Shown piece after piece: positions 47,093 through 55,656 of a DNA stretch of 64,000 nt. The first letter of the stretch is position 1. Each line of letters opens with the position of its first letter. The stretch lies in the NCBI RefSeq assembly GCF_017745095.1, contig NZ_JAGHZZ010000005.1, positions 116,245-180,244 on the forward strand, in the 5' to 3' direction. The position numbers were made by a program, and so were the translations under genes. This DNA comes from Sporocytophaga sp. GTDB taxonomy: Bacteria; Bacteroidota; Bacteroidia; Cytophagales; Cytophagaceae. A model generated the notes under the pieces. That model ran no database searches. It was not told where the DNA came from and saw only the letters and a list, made by a program, of their open reading frames with translations.

Positions 47093-47554
47093 ATGAGTGA
47101 ATATTGGATGAACATTTTTTTAGGACTATCTATGATAGTTTGGTTGCTGGTTTTTATGCTTTCAGGATTCTTAAGAAAATCAGTCTTCTATAAGATTGCG
47201 TTTCGAACTTCGGTTTGTTTATCAATAATTGGTATTTTTTGGATAAATCCGATTGGATTGCCTAAAGGAATGATTGTTATAATTTCTTCGATGTCACTTT
47301 TATTCATTCTAATGTTTGATGCTCTAAACCGACTTTTCTATAAAATTAATGGTTACTATCCATGGAGTTGGAGATTTGAGATGATGATAGTAGATGGAAA
47401 TCTGGATCGATATATAAACAAACCTGAACCCCAAAAGCCTAGTCATTTATCCAATTTAATTTATCAAACCAGCCTATATTTAGGCTTTCCCATATTAATA
47501 CTCATGCTTATAATATTGTCGGGGTTCTTTACAAAGATGTTAAACTCCTTTTAA
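47093..47554 (+). CDS. Multi-pass membrane protein of unknown function
   Basis: A 153-residue protein with four hydrophobic segments (about 6-25, 32-52, 58-78 and 128-148). A soluble loop between segments 3 and 4 contains 'NGYYPWSWRFEMMIVDGNLDRYINKPEPQKP'. No family is recognised. The ATG at 47093 is the only early start. It is followed by a clear terminator, so it is likely a genuine, separately transcribed gene. Confidence 0.55.
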   Translation: MSEYWMNIFLGLSMIVWLLVFMLSGFLRKSVFYKIAFRTSVCLSIIGIFWINPIGLPKGMIVIISSMSLLFILMFDALNRLFYKINGYYPWSWRFEMMIVDGNLDRYINKPEPQKPSHLSNLIYQTSLYLGFPILILMLIILSGFFTKMLNSF

Positions 47555-47605
47555 CTGCTAATCAATAATTAATAAGCGATGCAATCAATCCCGATAATTT
47601 TTCCC

Positions 47606-47640
47606 AAAGGCTGTCATCATTTTTGAGACAGCCTTTTTTA
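47606..47640 (+). terminator. Terminator after the membrane protein gene
   Basis: AAAGGCTGTC (47606-47615) pairs with GACAGCC plus T residues (one bulge) and is followed by a T-run ending in TTTTTTA. Confidence 0.75.
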
Positions 47641-47768
47641 TTATTTATAATAATGTGATTACTTAAAGCTGACTTGTCAGTCCTTGTATAATCCAATGCT
47701 TAAGGCTCTTTATAAGAGTTACTTGTGTTGAAAGATTAGTACATTTGTTCCGGCTATCTTTATTTATT

Positions 47769-47829
47769 CTTAACAATACCGCCCTTTTTCTTAATCAACT
47801 CTTAACAAACCTAGGACAATAAGTTAACC
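47769..47829 (+). promoter_or_regulatory. Pho-box-like array of TTAACA hexamers
   Basis: Hexamers TTAACA (47770-47775), TTAATC (47791-47796), TTAACA (47802-47807) and TTAACC (47824-47829) start 21, 11 and 22 nt apart, that is at near-multiples of 11. The middle pair reads CTTAATCA-ACT-CTTAACAA, an 8-mer plus 3-nt spacer as in cyanobacterial Pho boxes, and TTAACA is also the Bacillus PhoP repeat. The array ends 10 nt before a -7-like TAGTTTTA (47839-47846) and 40 nt before the start of a secreted phosphatase gene. Binding by a PhoB-type regulator is inference from motif and context. Confidence 0.6.
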
Positions 47830-47868
47830 TAAGGCAAGTAGTTTTATGCCATTAAACTAAATAAAATA

Positions 47869-50800
47869 ATGAGACTACGATTAAATACTGCTTTATTAAG
47901 TATTGCTGTAGGCTTGCTGACACCATTGATTAGCAAGGCACAGGTTTCCTTGTTGCAGGATTATGTGAATAACAAATCCGCTTCTATCGGAACTTTTCAG
48001 GGTATTAATTTTCGCGAGGCCGGATTTTCCAGTTTATATCCGATCGCAAATACTAATGGAAAAGAATTCTGGACTATTTCAGACAGAGGAGTAAATGTGG
48101 ATTGCGCCAATGCAAATCCTGCTGAATGTCATCCTACTTATGATAAGTTGTATGCATTTCCTAACTATGCTCCTAAAATTCATAGAATAAGAGTGAATGG
48201 TGATTCCATTCAAATCTTACAGTCAATTACTATGAAGCGTCCTAACGGAACTTCTGCAACAGGTTTGCTTAATCCTGCAGGTTATGGCAGTACGGATGCT
48301 GAGCAGAATTCTACAGACACTGTTCTTACCTGCGCTAACTTTGCAGCAAAAACTGCTGCTAAAGATATCTGGGGTATTGACTCTGAAGGTATTGTAGTAG
48401 ATAAAGATGGTAACTTCTGGATTTGTGAAGAAGGAGGACCTACTATCTGGAAGTTAAACAAAAATGGAGTTGTAGTTAAGAGATTTACTCCTTATGCAAA
48501 CCTTTCTGGTGCTCAGCCTGAAGATGTAGCAATAGACACTGTATTTAAGTATCGTAAGAACAATCGTGGTTTTGAAGGAATTTCTATTACGCCAAATGGA
48601 AAGATATATGCAATTATACAAAGCCCGATATTGTATCCTACGACAGCTGTAGGTGAAGCTTCAAGAATTCACAGAATATTAGAAATTGATCCGGCAACTA
48701 ACGCTACAAGAATGTTTGCTTACGTAAACGAAGGTGTTATCGGGTCAGGAGCTAATCAGGTGAGATTGAAAGATTGGAAAATCGGTGATATGGCTGCTAT
48801 CAATAACAATGAGTTTTTACTTATTGAAGTAGGTATTAGAGGAACTACTGACAGCAAAAAAGTTTATAAGATAGATATCAGCGGAGCTACACCGGTAACG
48901 TCAGGACTATATGGTGATAAAACACTGGAGGCATTGGTAGATGATGCTGGTTTAAGTGCTAATGGCATTGTACCTGTGGGAAGAACTATGTTCTTAGACT
49001 TAGTAGCAAACGGATGGCCAGCTGCTTTGGATAAAGCTGAAGGTTTGGCAATTATCAATGACAGTACTATTGCACTTTGCAATGATAACGATTATGGACA
49101 ATCATCTCCAAATGCGGATGGTGTTGCAATAGCAACGAGTAATCTTAGTCATATGTTTGTTTTTGGCTTGAAAGGTGCTAATAAACTTTCTAACTATGTT
49201 CCGTTTGCATCTGCATTAGCAGAAGGTACAACAGGTATGAGTACATCTACTAGTTCATATTTAGCTCCTATTACTGCTGGTGTAAAGTTAACTTCTATTT
49301 TGACTGCAAAAGATGTAATAGGTAATTATAAAATGTGCGGAACTCCTGACGGACTTGGTGCTTTTGATAACAACGATGGAACATTTACATTGTTGATGAA
49401 TCATGAGTTTGTAGCAACAGCAGGTGTTGCAAGAGCTCACGGATCAACAGGTTCTTTTGTTTCTAAATGGGTAATTAATAAATCAGACTTAACTGTTATA
49501 AGTGGCAGTGATTTGATACAGAATGTAAATTTGTGGAATGGAACAGAATATACTACATACAATAGTGCTAACCCTTCTGCATTAACTGCCTTCGGTCGCT
49601 TCTGTTCAGCTGATCTTCCTGCTGTTTCTGCTTATTACAATGCAAAAACAGGTTTGGGAACACAAGCACGTATTTTTATGAATGGTGAAGAAAGTGGTAA
49701 TGAAGGTCGTGTAATGGGGCACATTGCTTCAGGACCAGCTGCAGGAACTTCATATGAGCTTCCAGCCTTAGGTAAAGCTTCATGGGAGAATTTAGTTGCA
49801 AGACCAGTTGCAAGCGATAAAACAGTAGTAATTGGTATGGATGATTCAACTCCAGGTCAGGTATATGTTTATATCGGAACTAAAACAAATTCAGGATCTG
49901 ATGTTGAAAAGGCAGGATTAATTAACGGAAAACTTTATGGTGTTTCTGTAACAGGAATGTTGAATGAAGCTAATGCAAATTTCGCAGCAGCAGGGACAAC
50001 ATTTACTTTAGTAGATCTTGGTGATGTAAAGAACCAGACTGGAGCTACTATTAATACAAACAGCAATAATCTTGGAGTTACTAACTTTTTACGTCCGGAA
50101 GACGGAGCTTGGGATCCATCTAATCTTAATGATTTCTATTTCAATACAACAAATGCTATCACAAGCCCTAGCCGTTTGTGGAGATTACGTTTCTCAGACA
50201 TAAACAATCCTGAAGCAGGTGGTACTGTTGAAGCAGTTCTAGATGGCACGGAAGGTCAAAAGATGTTGGATAACTTGACAATAGATCATTTCGGACATGT
50301 TCTTTTAGTGGAAGATGTTGGAGGAGATGCTCATATCGGAAGAGTTTTGCAATATAATATTGCAACAGATGAATTAACTACAGTAGCAGAACATGACCGT
50401 ACTCGTTTCCTAAATGGAGGAGCCAATTTCCTTACTCAGGATGAAGAAGCATCTGGTATCTTAGATATGCAGGAAATACTAGGTCCAGGAATGTTCCTGA
50501 CTAGTGATCAGGCTCACTATGGTATAGCTGGTGAAGTAGTGGAAGGAGGTCAGTTATTAGCTTTGTTTAATCCTGATTCTTACAATGCAAATCCTGAAAT
50601 CTCTTTCAATTCAAGTAAAGACTTTGGGACACTTACTACAGGGTATACAACTACTAAAGATATTGTTATTTCAAATGCAGGCCCTGGTGCTTTGACAATT
50701 AAAGCAATCAATTTTTCAGGAACTGAATATGTATTGGATGAATCATTGATCTTCCCAATCAGCATTGCTGCGGGAGAATCTAAGAGCCTGGTAGTTAAAT

Positions 50801-51204
50801 TTGCTCCAGTTACAGACGGTGCTCACAACGCAGCTATGACGATTGTGAATAATGATTTTGATGAGTCAACTGTAGAAGTTTCTTTGACTGGTATTTCATC
50901 TCCTGAAGAAATCCCAGCAGGTCTAATCCCTTCTGGTTCTATTTCTTCTAATGGAATGCAGATATTCCCTAACCCTGCGGGTGATCTTGCTACGGTTTCA
51001 ATTACCATGGAAAAAGCAGAGCATGTAACCATCTCTATTTTAAATTCAAAAGGAACTCTGGTAGCTCCCGTAATTGAGAAAGAATTAGCAGCAGGAAAGA
51101 CTGAAGTAGCTCTTTCTACAGCATCTTTACAAAATGGAATTTATGTTGTTAAGCTTTCGTCTGCAAGTGGTACAAAAACAGTAAAAGCCGTTGTGGCTCA
51201 TTAA
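47869..51204 (+). CDS. Secreted fusion of phytase-like esterase and PhoX-like phosphatase with T9SS sorting domain
   Basis: An 1111-residue exported protein with signal peptide (about 1-24). Residues about 40-445 match the esterase-like phytase family ('FREAGFSSLYPI', 'FWTISDRGVN', 'DSEGIVVDKDGNFWICEEGGPTIWK', 'NRGFEGISITPNGKIYAI', 'DKAEGLAIINDSTIALCNDNDYG'). Residues about 450-900 resemble PhoX-type phosphatases ('PDGLGAFDNNDGTFTLLMNHEF', 'ARIFMNGEESGNEGRV', 'RPEDGAWDPSNLNDFYFNTT', 'NLTIDHFGHVLLVEDVGGD'). A choice-of-anchor-D-like domain (about 905-1015) and a T9SS sorting domain ('MQIFPNPAGDLATVSI') follow. It should release phosphate from organic esters outside the cell. A Pho-box-like array precedes it and redox proteins follow. 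Confidence 0.88.
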   Translation: MRLRLNTALLSIAVGLLTPLISKAQVSLLQDYVNNKSASIGTFQGINFREAGFSSLYPIANTNGKEFWTISDRGVNVDCANANPAECHPTYDKLYAFPNYAPKIHRIRVNGDSIQILQSITMKRPNGTSATGLLNPAGYGSTDAEQNSTDTVLTCANFAAKTAAKDIWGIDSEGIVVDKDGNFWICEEGGPTIWKLNKNGVVVKRFTPYANLSGAQPEDVAIDTVFKYRKNNRGFEGISITPNGKIYAIIQSPILYPTTAVGEASRIHRILEIDPATNATRMFAYVNEGVIGSGANQVRLKDWKIGDMAAINNNEFLLIEVGIRGTTDSKKVYKIDISGATPVTSGLYGDKTLEALVDDAGLSANGIVPVGRTMFLDLVANGWPAALDKAEGLAIINDSTIALCNDNDYGQSSPNADGVAIATSNLSHMFVFGLKGANKLSNYVPFASALAEGTTGMSTSTSSYLAPITAGVKLTSILTAKDVIGNYKMCGTPDGLGAFDNNDGTFTLLMNHEFVATAGVARAHGSTGSFVSKWVINKSDLTVISGSDLIQNVNLWNGTEYTTYNSANPSALTAFGRFCSADLPAVSAYYNAKTGLGTQARIFMNGEESGNEGRVMGHIASGPAAGTSYELPALGKASWENLVARPVASDKTVVIGMDDSTPGQVYVYIGTKTNSGSDVEKAGLINGKLYGVSVTGMLNEANANFAAAGTTFTLVDLGDVKNQTGATINTNSNNLGVTNFLRPEDGAWDPSNLNDFYFNTTNAITSPSRLWRLRFSDINNPEAGGTVEAVLDGTEGQKMLDNLTIDHFGHVLLVEDVGGDAHIGRVLQYNIATDELTTVAEHDRTRFLNGGANFLTQDEEASGILDMQEILGPGMFLTSDQAHYGIAGEVVEGGQLLALFNPDSYNANPEISFNSSKDFGTLTTGYTTTKDIVISNAGPGALTIKAINFSGTEYVLDESLIFPISIAAGESKSLVVKFAPVTDGAHNAAMTIVNNDFDESTVEVSLTGISSPEEIPAGLIPSGSISSNGMQIFPNPAGDLATVSITMEKAEHVTISILNSKGTLVAPVIEKELAAGKTEVALSTASLQNGIYVVKLSSASGTKTVKAVVAH

Positions 51205-51217
51205 TACAATCTAGATG

Positions 51218-51249
51218 ATGGAGATCCGGTAACGGATCTCCATTTTTTA
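51218..51249 (+). terminator. Terminator after the phosphatase gene
   Basis: A perfect 11-bp stem (51218-51228 with 51233-51243) closed by a GTAA tetraloop and followed by TTTTTTA, 14 nt after the stop. It would limit read-through into the downstream peroxidase gene. Confidence 0.92.
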
Positions 51250-51277
51250 TTTTGTATGAATAAAATTTAAGTAAATA

Positions 51278-53206
51278 ATGAATAAAAATTATCTCATCCT
51301 TCTTTCCATATCCTTTATTGCTTTTATCAGCATCTCCTTTAAAACCTGCTTATTGAATGAATCAAGTTATAATTCAGGATATCATCACAGGCTATTTGAG
51401 TTCAAAAGGGAGCAGTTAGAACTATTAGACTTAATTCAAAATTCAAATCTTAATTCACCAACCAGTCTAAATAAAGTAAAAGAAAAGATTAATTCTTGCC
51501 GAATATATTTGAAGAAGATGGATTTCTGGCTTCGTTATCTTGAGCCAATCTCCTATAAAAAGATTAATGGACCTCTTCCTGTAGAATGGGAAACAGAGGT
51601 ATTTGAAAAATTTGAAAAGCCCTATCAAAGAGTAGGAGCAGGATTAACTCTAGCCGCTCTCTATTTAGAGGAACCGATGATAGAAAAGGATTCTTTGTTA
51701 AGCTTAATCCAGCAATCACACATTTCTTCTTCTGTTTTCTCTGCTGATTCTATCACTGATGGATTAAAATCTTATCACCATTTTTTTTTATGCAACAGAC
51801 TTTTTCTATTAAATCTTTCCACGATTTATACAACAGGATTTGAATGCCCAGATACTTCTCTTGTAATACCGGAGCTAAGGGCGATGTTAAGAGAAGTAAA
51901 AGAAATTAACAAATCATTTAAAGAAAGCTTTCCGGAAACAGCTCTTGATGAAAACTACCTTTCTCTTTTTGACCGCATGATTGAATTCTCAAAGGGGCAA
52001 CCATCCAATTATAGCGAGTTTGATCATTTTACTTTTTTGAAAGTATATGTAAATCCTTTATTTGCAATGAATCAGGGCTTTATTAGAAATTATAAAGTGA
52101 CTTCTAGAAGTTATATAGATTATTCTCTGAATAAAAATTGCAATTCTATTTTTAGTAAATCCCTTTACATAGGCCAGAATCCTAAAGGAGTTTTTTTGAG
52201 AGTAAAAGAAGCAGAAGCATTAGCGGAAATTGACAGAGTAGGAAAACTTTTGTTTTACGATCCTATTTTGTCTGGCAATAACATGAGAAGCTGTGCATCG
52301 TGTCATAAACCAACTGAATACTTTACGGATACCATACTAACCACATCTCTTCAATTTGACAGGCAAACTTCTTTGAGAAGAAATTCTCCTTCACTTATTA
52401 ATGTGGAGTATAACCATTTAATCATGTTGGATGGTAAACATATTTCTCTTCAGAACCAGACCAAAGGAGTTATTGAAAACCCTCATGAGCTTGGAAGTAA
52501 TGAGAAAGAGGTTTTGCAAAAGGTAATGAGTTGCAAGGAATATAAAAAAGCCTTTGGAGACCTTTTAAAATATACACCTCAAGAAAAAGAAATTACTTTT
52601 GACCATATTGTTTCAGCTGTTACTTTTTATTACAGCAAGTTTAGCAGATACTATTCTCCATTCGATGAATCAATGAATGCGGATGAAGTACTTTCGGCTT
52701 CTGCCAAACAAGGCTTTAATTTGTTTATGAGTAAAGCCCAATGTGCAACATGTCATTTTGTTCCATTGTTCAACGGAGTTAAACCACCATATACCAATTC
52801 TGAATTTGAAGTTCTAGGAGTTCCTGATGCATCCAGCCTTAAGAATCTCAGTACGGATAAAGGCAGATTCGAAGTCCACTCGGCTAATGAAACGAATAAT
52901 GCATTTAGAACGGGTACAGTGAGAAATGCGGCCCATACAGGTCCATATATGCATAATGGAGCATTTAAAAGTTTAAGAGAAGTTATAGATTTCTATGATT
53001 CAGGAGGGGGAAGCGGCAGAGGATTAGATGTGCCAAATCAAACGCTTTCATCAGACTCGCTTCATTTATCTGATGCAGAAAAGAATAAGCTTATAGCATT
53101 CATCTTTTCATTGGATGAAAAGATTCAATTTGAGAAAGCTCCGGAAGCTTTGCCTCAATCAAAAGTAAGTGTATTGAATAATAGAAAAGTAGGAGGAGAA
53201 TATTAA
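51278..53206 (+). CDS. Di-haem cytochrome c peroxidase with long N-terminal helical domain
   Basis: A 642-residue exported protein with signal segment (about 5-24). The C-terminal half (about 305-620) is a CcpA/MauG-type di-haem peroxidase: first haem site 'CASCH' near 344-348, second 'CATCH' near 489-493, with 'FYDPILSGNNMRSCASCHKP', 'RNSPSLINVEYN' and 'FRTGTVRNAAHTGPYMHNGAFKSLREVIDFYD' typical of the family. The N-terminal 280 residues are helical and lack haem motifs, perhaps imelysin-like. It reduces peroxide with electrons from a small cytochrome; the next gene, 11 nt downstream, encodes one. Confidence 0.9.
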   Translation: MNKNYLILLSISFIAFISISFKTCLLNESSYNSGYHHRLFEFKREQLELLDLIQNSNLNSPTSLNKVKEKINSCRIYLKKMDFWLRYLEPISYKKINGPLPVEWETEVFEKFEKPYQRVGAGLTLAALYLEEPMIEKDSLLSLIQQSHISSSVFSADSITDGLKSYHHFFLCNRLFLLNLSTIYTTGFECPDTSLVIPELRAMLREVKEINKSFKESFPETALDENYLSLFDRMIEFSKGQPSNYSEFDHFTFLKVYVNPLFAMNQGFIRNYKVTSRSYIDYSLNKNCNSIFSKSLYIGQNPKGVFLRVKEAEALAEIDRVGKLLFYDPILSGNNMRSCASCHKPTEYFTDTILTTSLQFDRQTSLRRNSPSLINVEYNHLIMLDGKHISLQNQTKGVIENPHELGSNEKEVLQKVMSCKEYKKAFGDLLKYTPQEKEITFDHIVSAVTFYYSKFSRYYSPFDESMNADEVLSASAKQGFNLFMSKAQCATCHFVPLFNGVKPPYTNSEFEVLGVPDASSLKNLSTDKGRFEVHSANETNNAFRTGTVRNAAHTGPYMHNGAFKSLREVIDFYDSGGGSGRGLDVPNQTLSSDSLHLSDAEKNKLIAFIFSLDEKIQFEKAPEALPQSKVSVLNNRKVGGEY

Positions 53207-53217
53207 TAATTATCATT

Positions 53218-53580
53218 ATGAAATTTTATTTGGTTGTAATTGGAATATTTTTGACTGTTTGTTTTGTTCGGTGCGTAAATCAAAATAAGGTAACCTATGA
53301 CTTGCCAGCGGCAATGCTACCTCATGTAAAGCAGGAATACCTTTCCCGTTGCGAAAAAGGAAAAATACTTTATGATATGAATTGTGCCGGTTGTCACAAT
53401 ACAAAAGTGAAAGGAAAAGTTTTGATTCCGGATTTTACCCCCGAGCAGTTAAAGGGATATGAGCTTCGTATTACCAATGCCAGGCATTCAGAAAGCTTAA
53501 CTGACACAATAGTCACAGAAGAAGAGCTTGGAATTATTATGACTTTTTTGTCTTATAAGAAAAAGAATGAAGTGAAGTAA
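53218..53580 (+). CDS. Small c-type cytochrome (probable lipoprotein)
   Basis: A 120-residue protein with an N-terminal signal and a Cys after 'CFVRC' that may be lipidated. One haem-binding motif, 'CAGCH' near residue 57-61, follows 'CEKGKILYDMN'. The distal part 'IVTEEELGIIMTFLSYKKKNE' is the usual C-terminal helix of mono-haem cytochromes. It starts 11 nt after the peroxidase gene and is its likely electron donor. Confidence 0.88.
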   Translation: MKFYLVVIGIFLTVCFVRCVNQNKVTYDLPAAMLPHVKQEYLSRCEKGKILYDMNCAGCHNTKVKGKVLIPDFTPEQLKGYELRITNARHSESLTDTIVTEEELGIIMTFLSYKKKNEVK

Positions 53581-54060
53581 TTCGTAATTATGGTTTCATT
53601 TTAATTTAGCTACCCATTCAATCTTGAAATTGCATTTTCTGAAAACTGGCTAAAGTCAAAAGGCCAATGAATTATTTTTCATAAATACGGAGGGAATAAA
53701 CTTAATATGTCATGTAATAGAGCTTTTTAGTGATAATTCAGTGCTAGCTATGAGTGGAAGTTTTACCTGACATTTGTGGTAAAAGCTCACATTACGGAGC
53801 TTTTTGCTGTCTTTTGTTGGGGAAAAGTTCACATGACAAAGCTTTTTACTGACGTTTATGAGGCAAAAGCTCACATTGCGGAGCTTTTAGGTTATAATTG
53901 GAGATTATAGAGAATTTTCTTTTTTGTAAATTTGATGGAGAATATGGATTTCTTGAATGTACCTTCTAATGAATATTTTAGTATGAATAAATGAATATAT
54001 ACATACCGATAACGTATATAAGATCACAGTAAGATTTAAATGTGACTGATAATTTTATAA
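53581..54060. other. Intergenic region with hairpin repeat array
   Basis: About 480 nt between the cytochrome gene and a lipoprotein gene. The central part (53707-53892) holds related hairpin-forming segments, annotated separately for the regular part. The flanks show nothing recognisable. Confidence 0.5.
53779..53892 (+). repeat. Tandem array of 42-nt hairpin units
   Basis: Three consecutive units begin at 53779, 53821 and 53863 with an exact 42-nt period (the third is incomplete). Each contains AAAAGCTCACATT or a variant, then GGAGCTTTT, an inverted repeat AAAAGCTC-N8-GAGCTTTT that forms an 8-bp stem; unit 1 follows it with T-rich sequence. Partial related pieces precede (TAGAGCTTTTTAG near 53719 and GGAAGTTTTACC near 53757). 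Units 1 and 3 are nearly identical in the stem; unit 2 has substitutions that keep most pairs. No spacers, so not a CRISPR array. Confidence 0.75.
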
Positions 54061-54759
54061 ATGAGAGTACTATTATATGTTTTTTGTATTGCTTTCTTAA
54101 CTGGCTGCGACACATCCAAATGGGAAAGAATAAAAGGTGTGGGTATTGATGATGAACCAAAATCAATCGACCCGATCTATTTTCAAAATCCAGATAACGG
54201 AGTTGTAGGAGGATATATTTTAGTCAAGGGAAATGCTCACAGAGGTTATGATGGAATGGAGTCAATACCACTTCTGTACGTTACAAAAAACGGCGGACAC
54301 AATTGGGAAAAAGTATCTCTTCAATCAAATCTTAGAGGTAGAATAACATATGTTTATTTAAACAGTGATACCTTAATTTGCGTGATGGAAGACTCGACAA
54401 TTGTATTGTCTGTTGATAGAGGGAAAACAAATGATTACATTAAAAGTGATCATGAATACCAATTTTTTAAACAAAGATATTTTGCCTTCAATCGCTATCA
54501 GATCAGCAATCCGATTATTGAATTGTACAATGTTCAATATTCGATTAAAGAGATTTATGAAAATGAATTTTCAACTGTAGTTGTCTGTCGTGGTCCAGAA
54601 ACCTTAGTAGACTATTACTTTGTTTCATTTGATAATCGGAAGTCCTGGAAATACCTTCAAAAGGATTATGGGAACGTACGAAAAAAGTTCCTTTACAAGG
54701 ACATGTATTTGTTTTCCTATGATTACCCTTTTGGTTTGAGCAGACTAAAACTGAAGTAG
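54061..54759 (+). CDS. Lipoprotein with BNR/sialidase-like repeats
   Basis: A 232-residue protein with a clean lipoprotein signal (MRVLLYVFCIAF, lipobox 'LTGC' followed by DTSKW). The mature part holds Asp-box-like repeats typical of beta-propeller exosialidase-like proteins: 'YVTKNGGHNWEKV', 'VLSVDRGKTNDYI' and 'FVSFDNRKSWKYL'. Only three or four blades fit in this length, so it is a short propeller or a fragment. No catalytic residues of sialidases are identifiable. Function unknown. Confidence 0.6.
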   Translation: MRVLLYVFCIAFLTGCDTSKWERIKGVGIDDEPKSIDPIYFQNPDNGVVGGYILVKGNAHRGYDGMESIPLLYVTKNGGHNWEKVSLQSNLRGRITYVYLNSDTLICVMEDSTIVLSVDRGKTNDYIKSDHEYQFFKQRYFAFNRYQISNPIIELYNVQYSIKEIYENEFSTVVVCRGPETLVDYYFVSFDNRKSWKYLQKDYGNVRKKFLYKDMYLFSYDYPFGLSRLKLK

Positions 54760-54905
54760 GAGAAACGAACGCAAATAATTTGTGTGGGTTATTGATTGGG
54801 CGAAGAGTAATGAGGGGAATTATTTAAAGTTCATCTTTTAAATAGACTTCAGGTAATAATAATAAATTTATAAGCAATAATTCACCACACATAAAAGGAA
54901 TTCAA

Positions 54906-55631
54906 ATGAAAATATCAGGGAAAAAAATACTGGTTACAGGAGGCGCATCAGGCATTGGATTAGGCCTAACAGAAAGATTTATAAAAAATAATAATACTTT
55001 AATCATTTGTGGCAGAAGGGAATCTGTGCTGAGGGAAGTACAAAGTAAATTTCCGGGATTAATTATAAAGGCTTGTGACCTTGCAGTAGAAAGTGAAAGG
55101 GTTGCCTTATATAATTGGATACAGAAAGAACATCCTGATCTTAATGTTCTCGTTAACAATGCTGGAATACAAAATTGGATGGCAGTGACAGACGATGATT
55201 TCTATTCTAAAGCGATGGAAGAGATTGAAATAAATATTAAAGCTCCCATCCATCTTACATCATTGTTTATTAATCTAAAATCACTTGAGACTGTAATGAA
55301 TGTGACTTCCGGATTATCATTTACTCCATTGGTTAAAACTCCTGTTTATTCGGCAACCAAAGCATTCTTTCATTCTTTTACCTTATCATTAAGAAAACTT
55401 TTGCAAAGTAAAAATATCGATGTATTAGAAATAATTCCTCCTGCTCTTAATACAGACCTTGGCGGCAAGGGACTTCATGATTATGCTCCTCCTGTTTCTG
55501 ATTTCATTGATTCAATATTCAAACAAATAGAAGAAGGTAAAAAAGCTTTAACGTTCGGTTTCAGTGAAAACATGATAAAAGCAGGACCGGAAGAATTGAA
55601 GCAAGCATTTGAAAGAATGAATAATAATTAG
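54906..55631 (+). CDS. Short-chain dehydrogenase/reductase (DltE-like)
   Basis: A 241-residue SDR oxidoreductase. The NAD(P) motif is 'VTGGASGIGLGLTERF' (about 11-26), the structural motif 'NVLVNNAGIQNW' (about 79-90), a Ser in 'MNVTSGLSF' and the catalytic 'YSATKAF' (YxxxK, about 145-151). The C-terminal 'LEIIPPALNTDLGGKGLH' matches the DltE-like subgroup. The substrate is not assignable. An SRPBCC gene follows 25 nt downstream. Confidence 0.9.
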   Translation: MKISGKKILVTGGASGIGLGLTERFIKNNNTLIICGRRESVLREVQSKFPGLIIKACDLAVESERVALYNWIQKEHPDLNVLVNNAGIQNWMAVTDDDFYSKAMEEIEINIKAPIHLTSLFINLKSLETVMNVTSGLSFTPLVKTPVYSATKAFFHSFTLSLRKLLQSKNIDVLEIIPPALNTDLGGKGLHDYAPPVSDFIDSIFKQIEEGKKALTFGFSENMIKAGPEELKQAFERMNNN

Positions 55632-55656
55632 ATTTATCCTTCTTAATATAAATTGA

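Larger units (their letters stand above)
47555..47868. other. Regulatory intergenic region before the phosphatase gene
   Basis: About 310 nt holding the terminator of the membrane-protein gene and a hexamer array described separately (47769-47829), followed by a -7-like TAGTTTTA at 47839-47846. No ORF is convincing. Confidence 0.55.

Noticed and set aside
53779..53892. Possible CRISPR array from regular repeats
   Set aside because: The 42-nt units are contiguous with no unique spacers, are imperfect and form simple hairpins. No cas gene is nearby.
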